64,000 nt of DNA from Streptomyces mayonensis (GCF_018982965.1 NZ_JACBYP010000012.1:1-64000); one strand, 5' to 3'; positions 10,002 to 18,852 are shown, counted from the first letter of the stretch. The notes: generated by a model from the letters alone, not told the origin. Translations and numbers: made by a program.

Positions 10002-11923
10002 CGAGAACCTCCAGGGGCCCCGGCCCCGTAGAAGATCTCCTTCTTGAGCCGTCGGTCCGCCTTCTTACGCCAGTGCGCCAACAGGACGCGGTTCTCGGCG
10101 GTTTCGGGAGCGTTGGGGCCCAGCACGCGGTCCAGGTCCGGCAGGACGGCGTGGAACTGTCGGATCGCGTCACCCACCGCGCCTTGCACTGCCATCCAGT
10201 GGGCCAGCCGGGCTCGGCTCACAACCGTGACCCGGTCGTCGGGGCCGAGTACCCAGGCGAGATCGCTCACCAGCAGGGTGAACTGCGCTACCGCTGCCTC
10301 GGGTTCGCCCGTCTCGCCGGTCCAGTGGGCGAGGTGGCTGCGGGCGAGCAGGGTCTCACGGTCGTCGGGGCCGAGGACACGGCTCATGTCCGGCACCACG
10401 GCGTCGAACAGCTGCCGGGCCTGGTGCCGGCGGCCCGCTGCTCCTGACCACTGGGCCAGTCTCGAGCGGCCGATGAGGGTGTGCTGGTCCTCGGCCCCGA
10501 GGGCCCAGGACAGGTCAGGCACGAGGGTGGTGAGCAGCCGCACGGCGGGCTTCGCACTACCGGCTCGTCCCGTCCAGTGCGCCTCATTGAGCCGCCCGGT
10601 GAAGGTCTCGCGGTCCTCTGCACCCAGGACGCGAGACAGGTCGGGTACGAGTTCGCCGGTCAGCCGGGCCGCCGCCGCGGGGGCGCCTACCTCCCCGGTC
10701 CAACGGGCCAGCCGACCCCGGCCGATGAGAGTCTCGCGGTTGTCGGGGCCAAGGATTCGCGTGAGGTCAGGGACGACGGATGTGGTGAGTCGAAGTGCCT
10801 CGTGGTGCTCACCCGTTTCGCCGATCCAGTGGGCGAGTTGGCTCCGGCCAACGAGGGTCGCCTGATGGTATGGCCCCAGCACCCGCGTCATGTCTTTGAC
10901 GGTGTCGGTGGACAGCCGCAGTGCTTCCGCGGCGTCGCCCTCCCTGCCCGTCCAATAGGCGAGGTTGATGCGACCGATGAGGGTTTCGGGATTGTCCGGG
11001 CCAAAGGTCCGGGTGAGATCGGGCACCGCCTCACTGAGCAGCCGGATGGCCTCGGCCGTCTGGCCCTCCTCACCGCGGCGACGGCCGAGGTCCCGGCGTG
11101 CCAGCAGCCCATCTCTGTTGCCCGAAGGGCCGGTCACGTTCGGCTCGACGACGGGGCTGCGCCTGCCGCGACGCCTGGGGCGGGTCAGGACCAGGAACTC
11201 GGCAGTGTCGGTGCCGCACTGCTGCGGTTCGGGCAGGCCCTTCGCCGGCAGGACACGCTTGAGGTGTCGGAACAGGGCGCCGAGGGTAACCTCGGTCGCC
11301 GAGGTGGCGGGGATGCCGTCGCGCAGGGCGAGCAGCAGTTCGCCAGTGAACGCGGTGTGCCGTTCGCCGTCCTGGAAGCGGGCGGGTTCGTTCGCGGCGG
11401 CAGATGTCAGGGTGTAGGTGCCGGTGATCTCCATCTGGTCGATGAGCGGCTCGTGCACGTGCGTGGAGGAAAGGCCGCCCCTGATGGCCCGCCCCGAGAA
11501 GCAGCAGTCGAGGATCAGCACCCGGTTGCGCGCCGGACTGGCCAGGAATGCTTCGCGGATGCCCTGGAAGGGAAAGGCTGTGAAGGAGGGGGCATCGGCT
11601 ACGGACTTGGCAAGCCCGAGGTATAGCTCACGCCGCTCGGGGCCGACCATTCCGTGCCCCGCGTAGTAGACGAGGAAGACGTCCTCGGCCTGTCGGGCAG
11701 CTTCCAGTAGCGGCAGTCCGATATCCCGCGGGGTGGCCGGGTCTAACACGGCAAGGGTGGTCTCCGCCGAGAAGGCGCCGGGCCGCCCTTCAGTGAGGAG
11801 CCGTTGGAGGTCCCGGACGTTGTTGCGTACGGCGGCGACGTTCGGGAGGAGAGGATCTTCCGTGTACGCCGCTGTGCCCAGCAGCACGGCGCGTGAACGA
11901 CCTGGGTTGGGTGGACGCAGCAT
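9998..11923 (-). CDS. Caspase-like (C14/metacaspase) protease fused to 42-residue TPR-like repeats
   Basis: A 641 aa protein. Residues 1-245 form a caspase-like domain: RAVLLGTAAY at the first strand, the catalytic His in YYAGHG (H90) and the catalytic Cys in DCCFSG (C141). The dyad is intact, so a working Cys protease is likely. A basic linker (249-256) follows. From about 273 to the end come seven complete 42-residue units (303-596) flanked by two partial ones. Each unit has VLGPDDRETL-like and LAHWTGETG-like halves, as in TPR_10/TPR_12-type repeats, forming a likely sensor or protein-binding solenoid. It starts two bases after the EACC1-like gene stops and overlaps the kinase start. Its role as an effector in a conflict or cell-suicide system is inferred. 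Confidence 0.92.
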   Translation of the reverse strand: MLRPPNPGRSRAVLLGTAAYTEDPLLPNVAAVRNNVRDLQRLLTEGRPGAFSAETTLAVLDPATPRDIGLPLLEAARQAEDVFLVYYAGHGMVGPERRELYLGLAKSVADAPSFTAFPFQGIREAFLASPARNRVLILDCCFSGRAIRGGLSSTHVHEPLIDQMEITGTYTLTSAAANEPARFQDGERHTAFTGELLLALRDGIPATSATEVTLGALFRHLKRVLPAKGLPEPQQCGTDTAEFLVLTRPRRRGRRSPVVEPNVTGPSGNRDGLLARRDLGRRRGEEGQTAEAIRLLSEAVPDLTRTFGPDNPETLIGRINLAYWTGREGDAAEALRLSTDTVKDMTRVLGPYHQATLVGRSQLAHWIGETGEHHEALRLTTSVVPDLTRILGPDNRETLIGRGRLARWTGEVGAPAAAARLTGELVPDLSRVLGAEDRETFTGRLNEAHWTGRAGSAKPAVRLLTTLVPDLSWALGAEDQHTLIGRSRLAQWSGAAGRRHQARQLFDAVVPDMSRVLGPDDRETLLARSHLAHWTGETGEPEAAVAQFTLLVSDLAWVLGPDDRVTVVSRARLAHWMAVQGAVGDAIRQFHAVLPDLDRVLGPNAPETAENRVLLAHWRKKADRRLKKEIFYGAGAPGGSR

Positions 11924-11925
11924 GG

Positions 11926-12339
11926 TCAGCGGTCAGGTGAGGACGCCTCGCCGGAGGCGGAGGAGACGACGCCCCCGGCCGGGTCGGCGTTCGGATGCAG
12001 GGCCGCCCGCAGCAGGTCCTCGACCGCGATGAGGTCCTTGGTGTGCTCAACCGTCACTTCCGTGCGCCTGCCGTCGGGGGCAACCACCTTGACGCAGACT
12101 GTGCTGCGACGGGGCTGCTGCAGATATACGGAGAGCGCCCTCGCCAGCGCAGTAAGTGCGCCTCCGGCGCCGACCGCGATCACCACGATGTCGGTCCAGC
12201 CACCCAGTTCACCGGTGCCGGGCACGGGCGCGTGGGTCCGCACCCGCCCGCGTAGGAGCGTTTCGTCAGTCAGCCAATTGACCAGGTCCGCAAGGGAGTC
12301 GGGCCCTTCGGAGCCGTCCACCGCCAACAGGGATCGCAT
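11926..12339 (-). CDS. EACC1-like small membrane-associated protein (effector-associated constant component)
   Basis: A 137 aa protein. The layout GRVRTHAPVPGTGELGG, a hydrophobic stretch IVVIAVGAGGALTALARAL (about 51-69), then VCVKVVAPDGRRTEV matches my recollection of the actinobacterial EACC1 family. That family is known as the constant partner beside variable effectors such as caspases and trypsins. The ATG at 12339 was chosen because GGAGAGG sits 8-14 bases upstream; the longer frame to 12549 has no support. It is the first gene of the EACC1-caspase-kinase operon. The function is unknown; membrane anchoring or signal relay to the caspase is a guess from context. Confidence 0.75.
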   Translation of the reverse strand: MRSLLAVDGSEGPDSLADLVNWLTDETLLRGRVRTHAPVPGTGELGGWTDIVVIAVGAGGALTALARALSVYLQQPRRSTVCVKVVAPDGRRTEVTVEHTKDLIAVEDLLRAALHPNADPAGGVVSSASGEASSPDR

Positions 12340-12634
12340 GGCAGACCGCCTCTCCACGTACGTCTGCTCGCATCGAGCCCGCGAGTGGGCCCTCGCACAC
12401 CGTGCGTCATTGAAGTGTGCCATTTCGGGATCGGAGAGTGGCAGGAAATCGGGAGACCCGGAAACAGTGGTCGGCGCCCCAGTGTTCTCCCCCTGTCTCT
12501 GGCGCGCAGAACCAAGGCGTGGCCGAGCTGATTGACGGCCGGCCACCATTCACGGCGAGGACGGTTGCGGCGGAGACGGCGACAACCGCGGCCCGACCAG
12601 ACACCGCTGGGGGGGGGTGGCGAGAATACGCGCC

Positions 12635-12730
12635 ATGACAGAGCTGCAGCCGAACATCGCCAAGCAGTTCGACCTCGACGTGTGGACCTGCGCCACAAAC
12701 GGCGCGGGCTACGCCGTCACCCGCCTCTGA
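12635..12730 (+). CDS. Possible 31-residue peptide
   Basis: The ORF reads MTELQPNIAKQFDLDVW and so on, ending AGYAVTRL. It has no clear Shine-Dalgarno site; a GAGAATAC run just upstream could be a -10 for leaderless expression. It lies between the EACC1 operon and an IS5 remnant, so it may be the leftover N-terminus of a broken gene. The surrounding 12340-12634 stretch shows no other convincing gene. Confidence 0.25.
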   Translation: MTELQPNIAKQFDLDVWTCATNGAGYAVTRL

Positions 12731-12731
12731 C

Positions 12732-13074
12732 GTCGGCGAAGGGGACAGGCAGGCCGCTGATGCGCGGGATACCGCCGATCCGCTCCCGCTTCGGCCCCCG
12801 ACGCCGCCCCTCCGAACTCCGCGGCGCCAAGGGCTACGGCTAGGGCCACCTGCGCACCTGGCTGCGACGACGCCAGAACGTGGCCCGCATCGCGCGGCGC
12901 GGAGTCGAAGCCTCCGACCGACTGGGCAGGCACCGCTGGGTGGCCGAGCGAACGATGTCCTGGCTGAACGGATGCCGACGCCTACACCGCCGCTGCGAAC
13001 GCAAGCCGGAACGCTTCCTCGCCATCGTCGGTATCGCCCGCACCCTCATCTGCTACCGCCACATCACCGAATGA
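12732..13074 (+). pseudogene. 3' remnant of a second IS5-family transposase with an internal TAG
   Basis: One frame reads RPLMRGIPPIRSRFGP and SELRGAKGYG, then TAG (12841-12843). It continues GHLRTWLRRRQ, IARRGVEASDRLGRHRWVAE and RTMSWLNGCRRLHRR to ICYRHITE and stop. This is the C-terminal third of an IS5-type transposase, including the final DDE Glu region (RHRWVAERT). The stop falls where Tyr or Asp is expected. It differs in sequence from the IS5 remnant at 6859-7652, so two separate elements landed here. Confidence 0.85.
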
Positions 13075-13082
13075 GATGCCGA

Positions 13083-14342
13083 CTAAAGAGCGTCCGCCTC
13101 CCGTGCCCGGTGCAGCAGGAGCGTGCGTTCGCGTGCGTTGCGGGTCAGGGACGCGGCGCGTTCGAACTCCGTGCGGGCCTCGGCCGCGCGGCCCAGGCGG
13201 AGCAGGAGGTCGCCGCGGACGCTGGGGAGCAGGTGGTAGCCGCGCAGGGCCGGTTCGGCGGCGAGGGCGTCGACGAGTTCCAGGGCGGGCGCCGGGCCCT
13301 CGGCCATCGACACGGCGACCGCGCGGTTGAGCTCGACGACCGGGGACGGGGCGCGCGCCGCGAGCAGGCCGTAGAGCGCGGCGATGCGCGGCCAGTCGGT
13401 CTCCTCGTACGCGGGGGCCGTCACGTGGCAGGCGGCGATCGCGGCCTGGAGGACGTACGGGCCCGGGGTGCCGGGGCCGGTGGCGGCGTGGGCGTGGTCG
13501 AGGGCGGTGATGCCGCGGGCGATGAGCAGGCGGTTCCAGCGGTGGCGGTTCTGGTCCCGGAGGAGGACGGGCTCGCCGTCGGGGCCGGTGCGGGCCGCGG
13601 TGCGGGAGGACTGGAACTCCAGCAGGGCGGTCAGGCCGTGCACCTCGGGTTCCTTCGGCATCAGGGCGGACAGGACGCGGGCCAGGCGCAGGGCGTCCTC
13701 GCACAGGGCCGGGCGGAGCCAGTCGTCGCCCGCGGTGGCCGCGTAACCCTCGTTGAAGATCAGGTAGATGACCTCCAGGACGGAGCCGAGGCGGGCCGCG
13801 CGGTCCGGTCCGTACGGCACCTCGAAGGCGACGTTCTTCCTGGCCAGGGTGCGTTTGGCGCGCACGATGCGCTGCCCGACCGTGGCTTCGGGTACGAGGC
13901 GGGCGCGGGCGATCTCGGGCGTGGTCAGGCCGCCGAGCAGGCGGAGGGTGAGGGCGATGCGGGACTCGGCGGACAGCACCGGGTGGCAGGCGGTGAAGAC
14001 CAGCCGCAGCAGGTCGTCGTCGATGTCCTCCGGGTCGGCGGGCTCCTCGGGCGGGGGCGCCGCGGCGGGCAGGTCCCGGCCGATCTCCGCGAGCTTGCGG
14101 GCATAGGTCTCCCGGCGCCGGATCAGGTCGACGGCGCGGCGGCGGGCGGTGGCCATGAGCCAGGCGCCCGGGTTGTCGGGCACACCGTCCCGGGGCCACT
14201 GCTCCAGGGCTGCGACCAGGGCGTCCTGCGTGAGTTCCTCGGCGATGCCGACGTCCCGGACGAGCCGGGCGACGCCGGCGATGACGCGGGGCGACTCCAG
14301 CCGGAAGACGGTTTCCAGGGCTGCGGTGGGCTGTGGTTGCAC
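13083..14342 (-). CDS. ECF sigma factor with C-terminal extension (ECF42-type, DGPF-linked)
   Basis: A 419 aa protein. Sigma region 2 lies near the N-terminus (ELTQDALVAALEQWP, NPGAWLMATARRRAVDLIRR) and region 4 at about 150-205 (ALTLRLLGGLTTPEIA, EATVGQRIVRAKRTLA). It is followed by a long helical, TPR-like domain with LIFNEGYAATAGDDWLRPAL and VELNRAVAVSMAEGP, typical of the ECF group that occurs with YCII/DGPF proteins. No anti-sigma gene is adjacent; control is thought to be through the extension. The GTG at 14342 gives the usual PQPTAALETVFRLESPRVIA start; the 24 residues further upstream look non-coding. Confidence 0.9.
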   Translation of the reverse strand: MQPQPTAALETVFRLESPRVIAGVARLVRDVGIAEELTQDALVAALEQWPRDGVPDNPGAWLMATARRRAVDLIRRRETYARKLAEIGRDLPAAAPPPEEPADPEDIDDDLLRLVFTACHPVLSAESRIALTLRLLGGLTTPEIARARLVPEATVGQRIVRAKRTLARKNVAFEVPYGPDRAARLGSVLEVIYLIFNEGYAATAGDDWLRPALCEDALRLARVLSALMPKEPEVHGLTALLEFQSSRTAARTGPDGEPVLLRDQNRHRWNRLLIARGITALDHAHAATGPGTPGPYVLQAAIAACHVTAPAYEETDWPRIAALYGLLAARAPSPVVELNRAVAVSMAEGPAPALELVDALAAEPALRGYHLLPSVRGDLLLRLGRAAEARTEFERAASLTRNARERTLLLHRAREADAL

Positions 14343-14508
14343 AGCCCACCATGCAACACCCTCGGGCCGCCGGGGCACAGCGGGACTCAGGCCTCCGCCC
14401 CGGACATCTGCCACGCCGCCGCCCCGGACACCCGCCGCGCCGCCGCCCAGGACCCGCTCGGCGTGGCCGTCACCGCCGGCGTGGCCCTCGCCCGCGCTCT
14501 CCTCGCTC

Positions 14509-14865
14509 TCATCCCTCCATCAGTTCCCGCACCTCGCAGGTGACCGTCCAGTAGTCCTCGTGCACCTTCAGGAAGCGCTTGGTCCACTCGACGGCCTCGG
14601 CCATGTCCTTGGCCTGGAGGAGGGAGTAGCCCCCGACGACCTCCTTGGTCTCGGTGAAGGGCCCGTCGGTGACGGAGATCTGCCCGCCCTCGTAGTGGAC
14701 GCGGGTGCCCTGGGCGGTCGGGGCCAGCCCGGCCGTGTCGAGCAGGACGCCGGCCTTGGTCATCTCCTCCATCAGCTTCTCCATCCGCTGCACCAGCTCT
14801 GGGCTGGGGCCGCCGGAGAGCTCGTCGGACTCCTCGATGCGGATCATGGACAGGTAGCGGGGCAT
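14509..14865 (-). CDS. YCII/DGPF-domain protein, partner of the ECF sigma factor
   Basis: A small ferredoxin-like-fold protein of 118 aa, MPRYLSMIRIEE..., with the diagnostic VTDGPFTETKEVVGGY block. Family members almost always sit beside ECF42-type sigma genes, as here, with 166 bases between the two genes on the same strand. The biochemical role is unknown; links to multidrug or stress resistance are proposed in other bacteria. Confidence 0.92.
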   Translation of the reverse strand: MPRYLSMIRIEESDELSGGPSPELVQRMEKLMEEMTKAGVLLDTAGLAPTAQGTRVHYEGGQISVTDGPFTETKEVVGGYSLLQAKDMAEAVEWTKRFLKVHEDYWTVTCEVRELMEG

Positions 14866-14976
14866 GGTGGCTCCTCGGGACGGTTCGGCGGCCGGGTCGC
14901 TCCCGGCCTCTCACCCCTGCGTCGAACGGGCGGCCCGTGGATCGACACCCGGCGCGGAATTTTTTTCCGAGAAGTC

Positions 14977-16014
14977 TCAGCGCAGCGACTCCCACAGGTC
15001 ACCGGCGTCCGGCTCGTCGGCGACCACCCGGTTCGGGTCGGCGGGCGCGGGCAGCACCGGCATGGTCAGGGTGCGTACGTCGTCCGCCGTGAGGCCACCG
15101 AGGCTGCGGCCGAGGTCGGTCAGCTCGCCCAGCGAGTCCAGGCCGGTGTCGGTGGTGAGGCTTCCGGTGGCCGCGTCGGCAACCTGGTACAGCCGCGCGG
15201 GGTCGGTCAGCAGGTCGGTGGTGGAGATCTGCTCCAGCAGGGCCTTGACGAGGGTGTGCTGGAGCTCTATCCGGGCGAGGTCGCTGCCGCCCTGGAGTCC
15301 GTAGCGCGTACGGGCCAGCCCGAGGGCCTCGGTGCCGTCGAGGTGGTGGGTCCCGGCGTCCAGGTGCAGGTGGCTCCGGTCGTCGTCGATGTCCACGTCC
15401 GTGGTGACCGTGACCCCGCCCAGCGCGTCGACCAGCTTCGCGAAACCGGTGAAGTCGATCTCGACGTAGTGGTCCATGCGGACGCCGGTGAGCGACTCGA
15501 CGGTCTTCACCGCGCAGACCGGCCCGCCCAGTTCGTAGGCGGTGTTGAACATCGCGCCGCTCGCCTCCCGCGTCGTACCGCCGGACGGCAGCGGGCAGGA
15601 GGGCCGGTGGACGAGGGTGTCGCGCGGGATGCTGACGACGGTGGCGGCGGTGCGGCCCGCGTCGAGGTGGACGACCATCGCCGTGTCGGAGCGGGCGCCC
15701 CCGCTGTCGCCGCCGCCGAGCTCCTGGTTCTCCTCGCCGCTGCGCGAGTCGGAGCCGAGGACCAGGAGGTTCAGCGCGCCGGTGGGCACCGGGGACGCGG
15801 AGGGCGAGTTGGACGGTACGGCGACGGGACGGGCGGGGCGGTCGTCGCCGAGCGCGCCGTCGATGTCGACGCTCGTGATGTTGCCGTTGAGGTGCCAGTA
15901 GGCCCAGCCCGCCGCCGCGCACCCGAGCAGCAGGGCTCCGGCCAGGGCCAGACCGGCCGCTCTCAGGCCCTTGGAACGGCTGCTCCGTCCACTCCGCCCA
16001 CCCCGCGCCGCCAT
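14977..16014 (-). CDS. LCP-family (LytR-CpsA-Psr) cell-wall glycopolymer ligase
   Basis: A 345 aa type II membrane protein: a basic N-terminus, one membrane segment (about 19-40), a Pro/Ser linker, then the LCP domain. The LCP domain has LLVLGSDSR, SDTAMVVHLD, VVSIPRDTLV, HYVEIDFTGFAKLVDALGGV and the catalytic-site LARTRYG. These enzymes attach undecaprenyl-linked glycopolymers such as teichoic acids to peptidoglycan outside the cell. Monocistronic on the minus strand. Confidence 0.93.
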   Translation of the reverse strand: MAARGGRSGRSSRSKGLRAAGLALAGALLLGCAAAGWAYWHLNGNITSVDIDGALGDDRPARPVAVPSNSPSASPVPTGALNLLVLGSDSRSGEENQELGGGDSGGARSDTAMVVHLDAGRTAATVVSIPRDTLVHRPSCPLPSGGTTREASGAMFNTAYELGGPVCAVKTVESLTGVRMDHYVEIDFTGFAKLVDALGGVTVTTDVDIDDDRSHLHLDAGTHHLDGTEALGLARTRYGLQGGSDLARIELQHTLVKALLEQISTTDLLTDPARLYQVADAATGSLTTDTGLDSLGELTDLGRSLGGLTADDVRTLTMPVLPAPADPNRVVADEPDAGDLWESLR

Positions 16015-16194
16015 GCGTCAGCCCCCGCCCGTACGTCTCGTCCGCGTCCCCACCCGGATGCCCCGCCAGGAAGAACATAAGTCCGATTTATTGAAACAGG
16101 GAACATGCAGGCCGGATTTCTGCGCAAATTCTCAGACTGGGGAGCAGGGACGCCGGGACCCGGGGCGGACGGGGCGGACGACCATGGCGGTCGG

Positions 16195-16245
16195 GCGGAA
16201 CGCTCAGGCCGGACGGCCGGGGCGCCCGTGCGGAACGCTCAGGCC
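16195..16245. repeat. 16-bp direct repeat pair
   Basis: GCGGAACGCTCAGGCC occurs at 16195-16210 and again at 16230-16245, in the gap between the LCP gene and the 3' end of the LacI-type regulator. The role is unknown. Confidence 0.5.
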
Positions 16246-16252
16246 CGGACGA

Positions 16253-17314
16253 TCAGGACGCCCCGCGCTCCCGTGGCGGCGCCGTGCTGCTGCGGACCTC
16301 CAGGCTGGTGGCCAGCTCCACCCGGGTCGCCGACCGGGAGGCGTCCTCCCGCCCGAGGTCCAGGACCAGCCGCGCCGCCGCCTCGGCCATCTCCATCAGC
16401 GGCTGCCGTACGGTCGTCAGCGGCGGCCCCACCCAGCGGGCCACCGGCAGGTCGTCGAAGCCGACCACGCTCAGGTCCTCCGGGATGCGCAGTCCCAGCT
16501 CGCGGGCGGCCTCGTACAGCCCGAGCGCCTGGAGGTCGTTGCCGGCGAAGACGGCGGTCGGCCGGTCGGGGCGGCGCAGCAGCTCCAGGCCCCGCCGGTA
16601 GCCGGCCTCGTGGTGGAAGTCGCCGGTCACGACCAGGCCGGGGTCGACGGGCAGGCCGGCCGTCTCCAGGGCGGCCCGGTAGCCGTCGACGCGGGCGCGG
16701 CTGCACATCATCCGGGTGGGGCCGCTGATCGCGCCGATGCGGGTGTGGCCGAGTTCGACGAGGTGCCGGGTGGCGGCGAGGCCGCCCTGCCAGTTGGTGG
16801 CGCCGATGGACGGCACGTCGGCGCCGGGGTCGCCGGCCGGGTCCATGACCACGAAGGGGATGGAACGGCTGGTGAGCAGGGCCCGCTGGGACTCGTCGAG
16901 GCCGGACAGGACCAGGATCACGCCGTGCGGACGACGGGCGGCGACCTGGTCGGCCCAGGTCCGGCCCGGCGTGAGGCGGCCGGCGCTCTCGGAGAGCACG
17001 ACGCTGAGCCCGGTGTCGCGCGCCACGTTCTCCACGCCCCGGATGACCTCCATCGCCCAGGCGCTCTCCAGCTCGTGGAAGACGAGGTCGATCAGGGGCG
17101 AGCGGGTCGACTCGGCCCGCCTGCGCCGGTAGCCGTGGGCCCGCAGCAGGTCCTCCACGCGGGCCCGGGTGGACGGGGCGACGTCGGCACGCCCGTTGAG
17201 CACCTTCGAAACAGTCGGCGCCGACACACCGGCCTCACGCGCGATCTCGGCGAGGGTCGCGGTCTGCGAGGATCGCTTGTGTGTCCGGGTTTCAGCGGGC
17301 TGCGGGGATGTCAT
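16253..17314 (-). CDS. LacI-family transcriptional regulator
   Basis: A 353 aa protein. The N-terminal HTH (TLAEIAREAGVSAPTVSKVL, about 19-38, plus the hinge helix) is followed by a periplasmic-binding-like sugar domain with FVVMDPAGDPGADVPSIG, HTRIGAISGP and LSVVGFDDLPVARWVGPPLT. It resembles regulators of sugar uptake, but no sugar transporter lies nearby, so its target is elsewhere. The ATG at 17314 is preferred over the ORF start 16 codons upstream because it places the HTH at the usual distance. Confidence 0.92.
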   Translation of the reverse strand: MTSPQPAETRTHKRSSQTATLAEIAREAGVSAPTVSKVLNGRADVAPSTRARVEDLLRAHGYRRRRAESTRSPLIDLVFHELESAWAMEVIRGVENVARDTGLSVVLSESAGRLTPGRTWADQVAARRPHGVILVLSGLDESQRALLTSRSIPFVVMDPAGDPGADVPSIGATNWQGGLAATRHLVELGHTRIGAISGPTRMMCSRARVDGYRAALETAGLPVDPGLVVTGDFHHEAGYRRGLELLRRPDRPTAVFAGNDLQALGLYEAARELGLRIPEDLSVVGFDDLPVARWVGPPLTTVRQPLMEMAEAAARLVLDLGREDASRSATRVELATSLEVRSSTAPPRERGAS

Positions 17315-17398
17315 GGCGGCGATCGTAACCCCATGGGGCCGCGCGACGAAGGGGCCGGCCATGCGACCTCCGTCGGAACATTCGACGAGGATGCCGAA

Positions 17399-17746
17399 TC
17401 ATTCGCCCGACCGGTCGCCGCCACCAGCCGACGGACGGTCACCGCCGCCAACCGACGGACAGTCGCTGCCACCAGCCGACGGTCGGTCACCGCCGCCGTC
17501 GACCGACTCGAACCGCCACCGGTGCACCGCCCGCGCCGCCAGGTCCTCGGCCGGCTCCGGCAGTTCCGGCAGTTCGGCGTCGTAGGGCGCCTCCCACCAG
17601 GTGATGACGAGGACCCGGTCCTGCGGGGCCCGCAGGGTCTCCCGGCGGACCGGGGCGCCGGCGAGCGGCTGGGCGCGGGCCCAGGCCAGCAGCTCCTCGC
17701 CCCGGCCGGGCACGGCCCGCGCCTCCCACATCAGCGCGACGGTCAC
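17399..17746 (-). CDS. Small protein with possible dimeric alpha/beta-barrel (ABM-like) fold and repeat tail
   Basis: A 115 aa protein. Residues 1-80 ([23 protein letters not shown]..., [10 protein letters not shown]) look like an antibiotic-biosynthesis-monooxygenase-like ferredoxin fold; this is a fold-level guess. The last about 30 residues are a Gly/Asp/Ser repeat ([21 protein letters not shown]) encoded by near-identical tandem DNA units. The GTG start overlaps the tsaD stop (GTGA), so it is coupled to the t6A operon. Confidence 0.65.
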   Translation of the reverse strand: MTVALMWEARAVPGRGEELLAWARAQPLAGAPVRRETLRAPQDRVLVITWWEAPYDAELPELPEPAEDLAARAVHRWRFESVDGGGDRPSAGGSDCPSVGGGDRPSAGGGDRSGE

Positions 17747-18852
17747 GAGTACAGGTTCTCCTTGCTGACCTCGTGGACGTGGTCGTGCGCATGCGAGTGA
17801 CCGTGCCCCTGCCCCGGCACGTGCGGCTCGGTCACCGGCAGCGAGGAGTCCGCCGACAGGTCCCAGTCGGAGGCGGCCCGGTTGCGGGCCACCATCTCGG
17901 CGCCGAGCGCGGCCACCATCGCACCGTTGTCCGTGCACAGCTTGGGACGCGGCACCCGCAGCCGGATACCGGCCGCCTCGCACCGCTCCTGGGCCAGTGC
18001 CCGCAGCCGGGAGTTGGCGGCGACGCCGCCGCCGATCATGAGGTGGTCCACGCCCTCGTCCTTGCAGGCCCGTACCGCCTTGCGGGTCAGCACGTCCACG
18101 ACCGCCTCCTGGAAGGACGCCGACACGTCGCGCACCGGCACCTCCTCCCCCGCCGCCCGCTTCGCCTCGATCCAGCGGGCCACGGCCGTCTTCAGCCCGG
18201 AGAAGGAGAAGTCGTACGCCGGGTCGCGCGGACCGGTGAGTCCGCGCGGGAAGGCGATCGCGTCCGGGTCGCCCTCGCGCGCGTAGCGGTCGATGACCGG
18301 GCCGCCGGGGAAGCCCAGGTTCAGCACGCGGGCGATCTTGTCGAAGGCCTCGCCGGCCGCGTCGTCGATGGTGGCGCCCATCGGGCGGACGTCGGAGGTG
18401 ATGTCCGAGGACAGCAGCAGCGAGGAGTGGCCGCCGGAGACCAGCAGGGCCATCGTCGGCTCGGGCAGCGGCCCGTGCTCCAGCTGGTCGACGCAGATGT
18501 GGGAGGCCAGGTGGTTGACGCCGTACAGGGGCTTGCCGAGGGCGTAGGCGTACGCCTTCGCCGCCGAGACACCGACCAGCAGGGCACCGGCGAGGCCGGG
18601 ACCGGCGGTGACGGAGATGCCGTCGAGGTCGCGGGCGCTGACGCCCGCCTCCTTCAGCGCGCGGTCGATGGTGGGGACCATCGCCTCCAGGTGGGCACGG
18701 CTCGCCACCTCGGGCACGACGCCGCCGAAGCGGGCGTGCTCGTCGACGCTGGACGCGACGGCGTCCGCCAGCAGGGTGGTGCCGCGCACGACACCGACGC
18801 CGGTCTCGTCGCAGGACGTCTCGATCCCCAGGACCAGAGGTTCGTCAGGCAT
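17743..18852 (-). CDS. tsaD: tRNA N6-adenosine threonylcarbamoyltransferase TsaD, His-rich tail
   Basis: The catalytic subunit that moves threonylcarbamoyl onto A37 of ANN-decoding tRNAs. It is 369 aa with [12 protein letters not shown] at the nucleotide site, the metal-binding HLASH motif, VSGGHSSL and [11 protein letters not shown]. Beyond the usual end there is a His-rich tail ([12 protein letters not shown]) before VSKENLYS. The ATG at 18852 has GAGGA at good distance and overlaps the rimI stop by eight bases. It acts with TsaB and TsaE, both encoded in this window. Confidence 0.96.
   Translation of the reverse strand: MPDEPLVLGIETSCDETGVGVVRGTTLLADAVASSVDEHARFGGVVPEVASRAHLEAMVPTIDRALKEAGVSARDLDGISVTAGPGLAGALLVGVSAAKAYAYALGKPLYGVNHLASHICVDQLEHGPLPEPTMALLVSGGHSSLLLSSDITSDVRPMGATIDDAAGEAFDKIARVLNLGFPGGPVIDRYAREGDPDAIAFPRGLTGPRDPAYDFSFSGLKTAVARWIEAKRAAGEEVPVRDVSASFQEAVVDVLTRKAVRACKDEGVDHLMIGGGVAANSRLRALAQERCEAAGIRLRVPRPKLCTDNGAMVAALGAEMVARNRAASDWDLSADSSLPVTEPHVPGQGHGHSHAHDHVHEVSKENLYS

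Noticed and set aside
12407..12604. 65-codon minus ORF upstream of the EACC1 gene
   Set aside because: It lacks a ribosome site and any family resemblance, and runs through the probable promoter region of the operon.
6700..13080. Integrated element (ICE or prophage) with attachment sites
   Set aside because: No integrase, no tRNA gene and no flanking direct repeat was seen; the region looks like piecemeal IS-driven turnover.
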